DNA of 9,255 nucleotides from contig VSPO01000122.1 of assembly GCA_009775375.1 (NCBI GenBank), forward strand, positions 1 through 9,255. Direction: 5' to 3'. The notes under the pieces were generated by a model. That model worked only from the letters and a program-made list of their open reading frames with translations. It was not told the origin of the DNA and did not search any database. Made by a program: the position numbers and the translations under genes. Below, piece by piece: positions 7,111 to 9,255 of this stretch; position 1 is the stretch's first letter; every line of letters begins with the position of its first letter. The stretch comes from Muribaculaceae bacterium (GTDB lineage: Bacteria > Bacteroidota > Bacteroidia > Bacteroidales > Muribaculaceae).

Positions 7111-7316
7111 TGCCCTTCCGGACGGGCAATAAAAAAGCGGGGCCTTGCCGATGCGTCCTTGCGGACGTGCCTTTGGCGAGGTCTCGTAATAAGTCTTAAT
7201 CCATCAATGCCGCCCTTTCGCAAGGGGGTGTGGCAGGGGCGCGACAATCGTCACCGCCCCTTGGGGGTCGGTGCTTCGCAATATCGCGAGGGGGTTAGGG
7301 CTACTGCCACCTAACC
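7111..7316. other. G+C-rich multi-hairpin block, no gene
   Basis: Within the 620-bp gene-free gap between the HTH gene and abi, this block holds several stems: TGCCC/GGGCA (7111-7115, 7124-7128); CCTTGCC/GGCGAGG (7143-7149, 7175-7181, one G-T) enclosing CGTCC-TTGC-GGACG (7154-7167); CCCTT-TCGC-AAGGG (7213-7226); AGGGGCG/CGCCCCT (7235-7241, 7255-7261) with an inner GAC/GTC; GGTTAGG/CCTAACC (7293-7299, 7310-7316). GTGGCAG (7230-7236) can also pair with CTGCCAC (7304-7310), competing with the last stem. It may be a replication or transfer origin or a structured RNA. The 71-codon frame at 6984-7199 has no protein-like character. I see nothing further in 7317-7534 beyond the palindrome CCAAATTTTTGG near 7458. 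Confidence 0.45.
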
Positions 7317-7534
7317 TTAGATAAATTCCTAACAAAAGAAAAAATGAAATTGTTCAGCCATGTCCGACATTAGTCTGACATTGACCGATGAGCGTCTTTC
7401 ATAATCCTGCTTGATTCTTATTTCGGCGGCTAAGTTACAAAACAGTTACGAAATATCCAAATTTTTGGAGCCTCCGAGGGCGAATCTGCGTTATGGAGCT
7501 GATTTTGACGGGTCAAATATGGTGAAATTCTAAA

Positions 7535-8224
7535 TTATATGGCGTTGATGCGGTTGCAGACTTGTTGAACATGATCAAGTCCATATAGTAAAGAATGGCT
7601 GTCGATACCCATCCATAGGAATAGTTTGTGTAAATTCTGATAAGCGTTGAGAATATATACGGTTCCGATTTGAGGCTGACGGCGAGCAAAACATATAGGC
7701 TCGTGATGAGCTATACGGTTGCGAAGAATATTGATGCCGTCAAGTTCATTGAACATATAGGTATTGTTGTATTGTATCTCTGCTGATGAACGGGGCTTGT
7801 TCGGGAATATCCGTAGAAGTATTTGCCCGGTGGCTCTGTACTGCGGATTGGCGAACATATACTTCCAGACTCCGAATTCCATTTCAGCGAGAAGCTTATA
7901 ATGGGTGTATTCTCCGTTTCGGTTGAGCCGGTTATATGCCTTGGTAATTATCCTTGCACTGTCCCGACAGCTGGCAATATCGAAGATGCCGCCATTAGCT
8001 ACTGAGTCACGAAGCCAATCCCCTCCAAACCGAGAAGTAAGTTCTCGGTCAATGGCGTTTCTCAAAGAGACCTCGAAACAACTGAGCAATGTAAACACCT
8101 CTTGTGACAAGTTGAGATTCAACCGATACAGCGACATGGCTTTTCGGGTATCATTGCCACAGGCCATAACGTACCTGTCAAGCCTTTCGGGGGATAATAT
8201 GCGTTGGAAATCGGTGAATTTCAT
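7535..8224 (-). CDS. Abi_2 (AbiD/AbiF-like) abortive infection protein with HEPN motif
   Basis: The 229-residue product opens with FQRILSPERLDRY and ACGNDTRKAMSLYRLNLNLSQ, followed by LSCFEVSLRNAIDREL (about 47-62). These runs are typical of compact Abi_2/AbiD-type proteins in Bacteroidales. Near residues 168-173, ILRNRIAHHEP carries the R-x4-H signature of HEPN ribonucleases. Members abort phage infection, probably by cleaving RNA in infected cells; for this protein that is inference. It is a single-gene unit, with no second gene in the same direction within 600 bp, and sits as likely defence cargo between the integrase remnant and the HTH gene. The ATG at 8224 keeps the conserved N terminus. 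A well-spaced promoter (8375-8344) would give a leader of about 113 nt, which carries a hairpin opposed by a predicted antisense transcript. Confidence 0.85.
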   Translation of the reverse strand: MKFTDFQRILSPERLDRYVMACGNDTRKAMSLYRLNLNLSQEVFTLLSCFEVSLRNAIDRELTSRFGGDWLRDSVANGGIFDIASCRDSARIITKAYNRLNRNGEYTHYKLLAEMEFGVWKYMFANPQYRATGQILLRIFPNKPRSSAEIQYNNTYMFNELDGINILRNRIAHHEPICFARRQPQIGTVYILNAYQNLHKLFLWMGIDSHSLLYGLDHVQQVCNRINAI

Positions 8225-8252
8225 CTGCGTTACAATCTTTTATGAGTCAAAA

Positions 8253-8284
8253 TTTGTTTTAATCAAAAGAAAGCACTACTTTTG
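8253..8284 (+). promoter_or_regulatory. Strong Bacteroidales promoter, plus strand
   Basis: TTTG (8253-8256), 20 bp, TACTTTTG (8277-8284) followed by CA matches both the -33 and -7 consensus elements at ideal spacing. Transcription would begin near 8291 and meet an intrinsic terminator within about 45 nt. No plus-strand gene lies downstream before 9026. Confidence 0.6.
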
Positions 8285-8290
8285 CAGTGT

Positions 8291-8337
8291 TGATTCCCGG
8301 TAGCCCCTGACTCGTCAAGCTATCGGGTTTAGTTTTT
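8291..8337 (+). ncRNA. Predicted very short RNA antisense to the abi leader
   Basis: Between the predicted start (about 8291) and the T-run at 8328-8337, nearly the whole transcript is one hairpin: CCCGGTAGC (8296-8304) pairs with GCTATCGGG (8319-8327), with TGAC/GTCA inside the loop. The same DNA is transcribed the other way as the leader of abi from the promoter at 8375-8344, so the RNA would be fully complementary to that leader. Existence is inference from promoter plus terminator; an abortive or premature transcript is the main alternative. Confidence 0.35.
8296..8337 (+). terminator. Intrinsic terminator
   Basis: A 9-bp stem CCCGGTAGC/GCTATCGGG is followed by TTTAGTTTTT. The single non-Watson-Crick position is a G-U pair on the plus strand but an A-C mismatch on the minus strand, and the T-run is on the plus strand; both support plus orientation. 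Confidence 0.65.
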
Positions 8338-8343
8338 ATATTG

Positions 8344-8375
8344 CAAAGTTAATCATTTTCATCGGATTGGGCAAC
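8344..8375 (-). promoter_or_regulatory. Promoter for abi
   Basis: On the minus strand GTTG (8375-8372), 20 bp, TAACTTTG (8351-8344) followed by CA is a full -7 match and a 3-of-4 -33 match at ideal spacing. The predicted start near 8337 points at the abi ATG at 8224. The start lies at the 3' end of the opposing short transcript, so the two promoters face each other over about 60 bp. Confidence 0.6.
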
Positions 8376-8379
8376 AGCG

Positions 8380-8464
8380 AGAAAAAGGACACCGGGTTTC
8401 CCTCCCGATGTCCAACCACTAAATCCACGTCAAAAATGAAACAAAAACATTATGACGTTGAATC
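8380..8464 (-). ncRNA. Predicted small RNA of about 85 nt
   Basis: A minus-strand promoter (8502-8471) would start transcription near 8464, and a textbook terminator ends at about 8381, leaving an RNA of about 85 nt. Its 5' half contains ACGTCA and TGACGT, which can pair in a 6-bp stem over a U-rich loop; the 3' half is the terminator hairpin. The only ORF is six codons (MFLFHF), which could be chance. No target can be named from sequence alone. An attenuated leader for abi is an alternative, since abi lies downstream on the same strand. Confidence 0.4.
8381..8413 (-). terminator. Strong intrinsic terminator, minus strand
   Basis: On the minus strand a 10-bp stem GGACATCGGG/CCCGGTGTCC (8413-8404, 8396-8387) with a 7-base loop is followed by TTTTT (8386-8382). 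One pair is G-U on this strand but would be an A-C mismatch on the other, supporting the orientation. It lies between the integrase remnant and abi, upstream of abi's own promoter. Confidence 0.85.
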
Positions 8465-8470
8465 TTATTG

Positions 8471-8502
8471 CAAAGGTAGTCATTTCTGACTGCCTGTACA
8501 AC
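8471..8502 (-). promoter_or_regulatory. Bacteroidales promoter, minus strand
   Basis: GTTG (8502-8499), 20 bp, TACCTTTG (8478-8471) followed by CA fits both consensus elements at the same spacing as the abi promoter. The predicted start is near 8464, and the first terminator is only about 50 nt further on. Confidence 0.6.
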
Positions 8503-8519
8503 TCTATAACAAGCGAAAG

Positions 8520-8545
8520 TGCCAAAGTGTCGAAAATGCCACGGG
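8520..8545 (+). repeat. Third copy of the 26-bp TGCCAAAATG-type repeat
   Basis: This copy differs from the two arms at 4853-4936 at three and four of 26 positions. It starts 12 bp beyond the stop codon of the integrase remnant, in the same relation to that minus-strand gene as the 4911-4936 copy has to the DUF3987 stop. It stands alone, without an inverted partner. Confidence 0.8.
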
Positions 8546-8557
8546 GGATTATCAGCC

Positions 8558-8749
8558 TCAATCAACATCAAAGGCGACTTTGCCGAGTTTGTTGATGGCT
8601 TTCTGCTTGCGCTGGTCGATTACATGGAGATATTTCTCCGTCATCTTGATGCTCGCATGACCGAGAAGCGATGATACAGTCTTTATGTCAGTCCCGGCAT
8701 TGAGTAGATTCACAGCGAAGCTGTGCCGGGCGCAGTGAAAAGTGATAGG
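8558..8749 (-). pseudogene. Tyrosine integrase, C-terminal fragment
   Basis: The 63 sense codons read ITFHCARHSFAVNLLNAG and later LLGHASIKMTEKYLHVID, the last catalytic block of a phage-type tyrosine recombinase: HxxR (HCAR), GH, and the Tyr nucleophile in EKYLHV. Family members are about 400 residues, so about five sixths is missing. The codon immediately upstream of the first preserved codon is TAG (8752-8750), and no frame upstream continues the protein, so the gene is physically cut at about 8749. It was probably the integrase of the element that carries the relaxase module. The remaining C terminus is well conserved, suggesting a recent break. It cannot act alone because the N-terminal and core-binding domains and the first catalytic Arg are absent. 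Confidence 0.88.
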
Positions 8750-8753
8750 CTAT

Positions 8754-8763
8754 GCAAAGAAAC
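8754..8763 (-). other. Integration-core-like sequence at the breakpoint
   Basis: On the minus strand GTTTCTTTGC lies 4 bp from the integrase break and is one base from GTANNTTTGC, the 10-bp core shared by CTnDOT attachment sites. Its position suggests an element end, but TTTGC is common in Bacteroidales promoters, so chance is possible. Confidence 0.25.
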
Positions 8764-8865
8764 ACAGAGAGGTAAAGATTAAACGTAAGTCGTTTGAAAT
8801 GAACGGTATTTCAGCATTCTGCCAAGTAGAGAAAATGCAAACGGCAACGGAATATTGAGGTTGTT

Positions 8866-8914
8866 CAGTTACCAAACCGTTAGCCGGGCAGTTACCGAAA
8901 CGGGAATAGGTAAC
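8866..8914. repeat. Repeats upstream of the second integrase (possible arm sites)
   Basis: CAGTTACC occurs at 8866-8873 and 8889-8896, a 23-bp step, and GGTAAC (8909-8914) is the inverted form, giving a perfect GTTACC/GGTAAC inverted pair at 8891-8914. A separate inverted repeat TGAAAT/ATTTCA lies at 8795-8813. Repeats of this kind next to an integrase gene often bind the integrase arm domain or excisionase; the assignment is by position only. The rest of the 8750-9025 gap shows no ORF. Confidence 0.45.
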
Positions 8915-8998
8915 GGCAGGCAATGAAAAGAAACCCTCACCGTTTTATTTGCGCTCATACACAGTGTTTTGCATATCAAGGAACGCTTATACGGCAAG

Positions 8999-9006
8999 TA
9001 ATTTTG
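8999..9006 (+). promoter_or_regulatory. -7 promoter box for the second integrase
   Basis: TAATTTTG followed by CA lies 20 bp before the ATG at 9026, matching the -7 consensus; no -33 TTTG occurs at 19-21 bp (a TTTG at 8968-8971 is 27 bp away). The enclosing GTAATTTTGCAC is identical to the sequence at 721-732. Confidence 0.5.
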
Positions 9007-9025
9007 CACTAAAAAATATAAGCGT

Positions 9026-9255
9026 ATGAAAGTAGAAAAATTCAAGGTGCTGCTCTACCTCAAAAAGAGCGGACTGGACAAATCGGGTAAAGCCCCGATA
9101 ATGGGAAGAATCACCGTGAACCGCACGATGGCACAGTTCGGATGCAAGCTGTCCTGCACGCCTGAATTGTGGAATCCACGTGAAAGCCGTCTGAACGGCA
9201 AGAGCAAGGAAGCGGTGGAAACCAATGCCAGGATTGAAAAACTGCTGTTGGCGGT
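9026..9255 (+). CDS. Tyrosine site-specific integrase, N-terminal part (runs off window)
   Basis: The first 76 codons read MKVEKFKVLLYLKKSGLDKSG and continue KAPIMGRITVNRTMAQFGCK and LSCTPELWNPRESRLNGKSK. This is the arm-binding N-terminal domain of Bacteroidales tyrosine recombinases: a short beta-sheet domain with the KAPIMxRI segment, followed by the start of the linker helix. The catalytic domain lies beyond the window end. The ATG at 9026 is preceded by a -7 box 20 bp upstream and gives the expected N terminus. The gene reads away from the truncated integrase on the other strand, so it belongs to a different element extending to the right. Confidence 0.92.
   Translation, partial: MKVEKFKVLLYLKKSGLDKSGKAPIMGRITVNRTMAQFGCKLSCTPELWNPRESRLNGKSKEAVETNARIEKLLLA

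Noticed and set aside
6984..7199. 71-codon plus-strand frame
   Set aside because: It spans leader and hairpin sequence, with no recognisable protein features.
4853..8545. CRISPR array
   Set aside because: The three repeat copies are inverted or thousands of bases apart, with no regular spacers and no cas genes.

Overview
The window reads as Bacteroidales DNA (Bacteroides, Parabacteroides, Muribaculaceae or a close relative). The signs are TAnnTTTG-type -7 promoter boxes, a large outer-membrane TonB-type receptor with its own signal peptide, a Bacteroidales-type tyrosine integrase, and a mobilisation module with a MobV relaxase and a DUF3987 protein. No rRNA, tRNA or CRISPR array is visible.

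Layout. 1-760 holds no convincing full gene: a 38-codon ORF that may be an insertion-sequence remnant, a short direct repeat, and a long nested hairpin (495-615) behind a possible promoter. A TonB-dependent-receptor-like protein lies at 761-2857 (+) and closes with a clean hairpin terminator at 2881-2915. From 2917 the composition looks richer in G+C and the genes switch to the minus strand. Reading in the direction of transcription, these are an HTH/excisionase-like protein (6911-6474), a DUF3987 ATPase (6477-4945, ATGA overlap) and a MobV/Pre relaxase (4545-2917). A 400-bp array of perfect hairpins between DUF3987 and the relaxase is the best oriT candidate. A second G+C-rich structured block (7111-7316) lies upstream of the HTH gene. 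Next comes a stand-alone Abi_2/HEPN abortive-infection protein (8224-7535, -). After it is a compact 300-bp regulatory region with three well-spaced Bacteroidales promoters and two intrinsic terminators. Last on this strand is the C-terminal 63 codons of a tyrosine integrase (8749-8558, -) cut off sharply. From about 8750 a new DNA segment starts, with repeats and a promoter leading into the intact 5' end of a different integrase (9026 to window end, +).

Interpretation. The 2.9-8.75 kb stretch looks like an integrative mobilisable element (integrase, defence cargo, HTH regulator, DUF3987, relaxase). Its own integrase has been truncated, most simply by insertion of, or recombination with, a second integrase-bearing element at the right side. 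The relaxase and oriT would allow mobilisation by a helper conjugative element; the Abi protein is probable anti-phage cargo. The most unusual signals are the three copies of a 26-bp TGCCAAAATG-type repeat placed just downstream of two minus-strand genes, two predicted very short transcripts beside abi (one antisense to its leader), the hairpin array, and the structured leader in front of the receptor gene.
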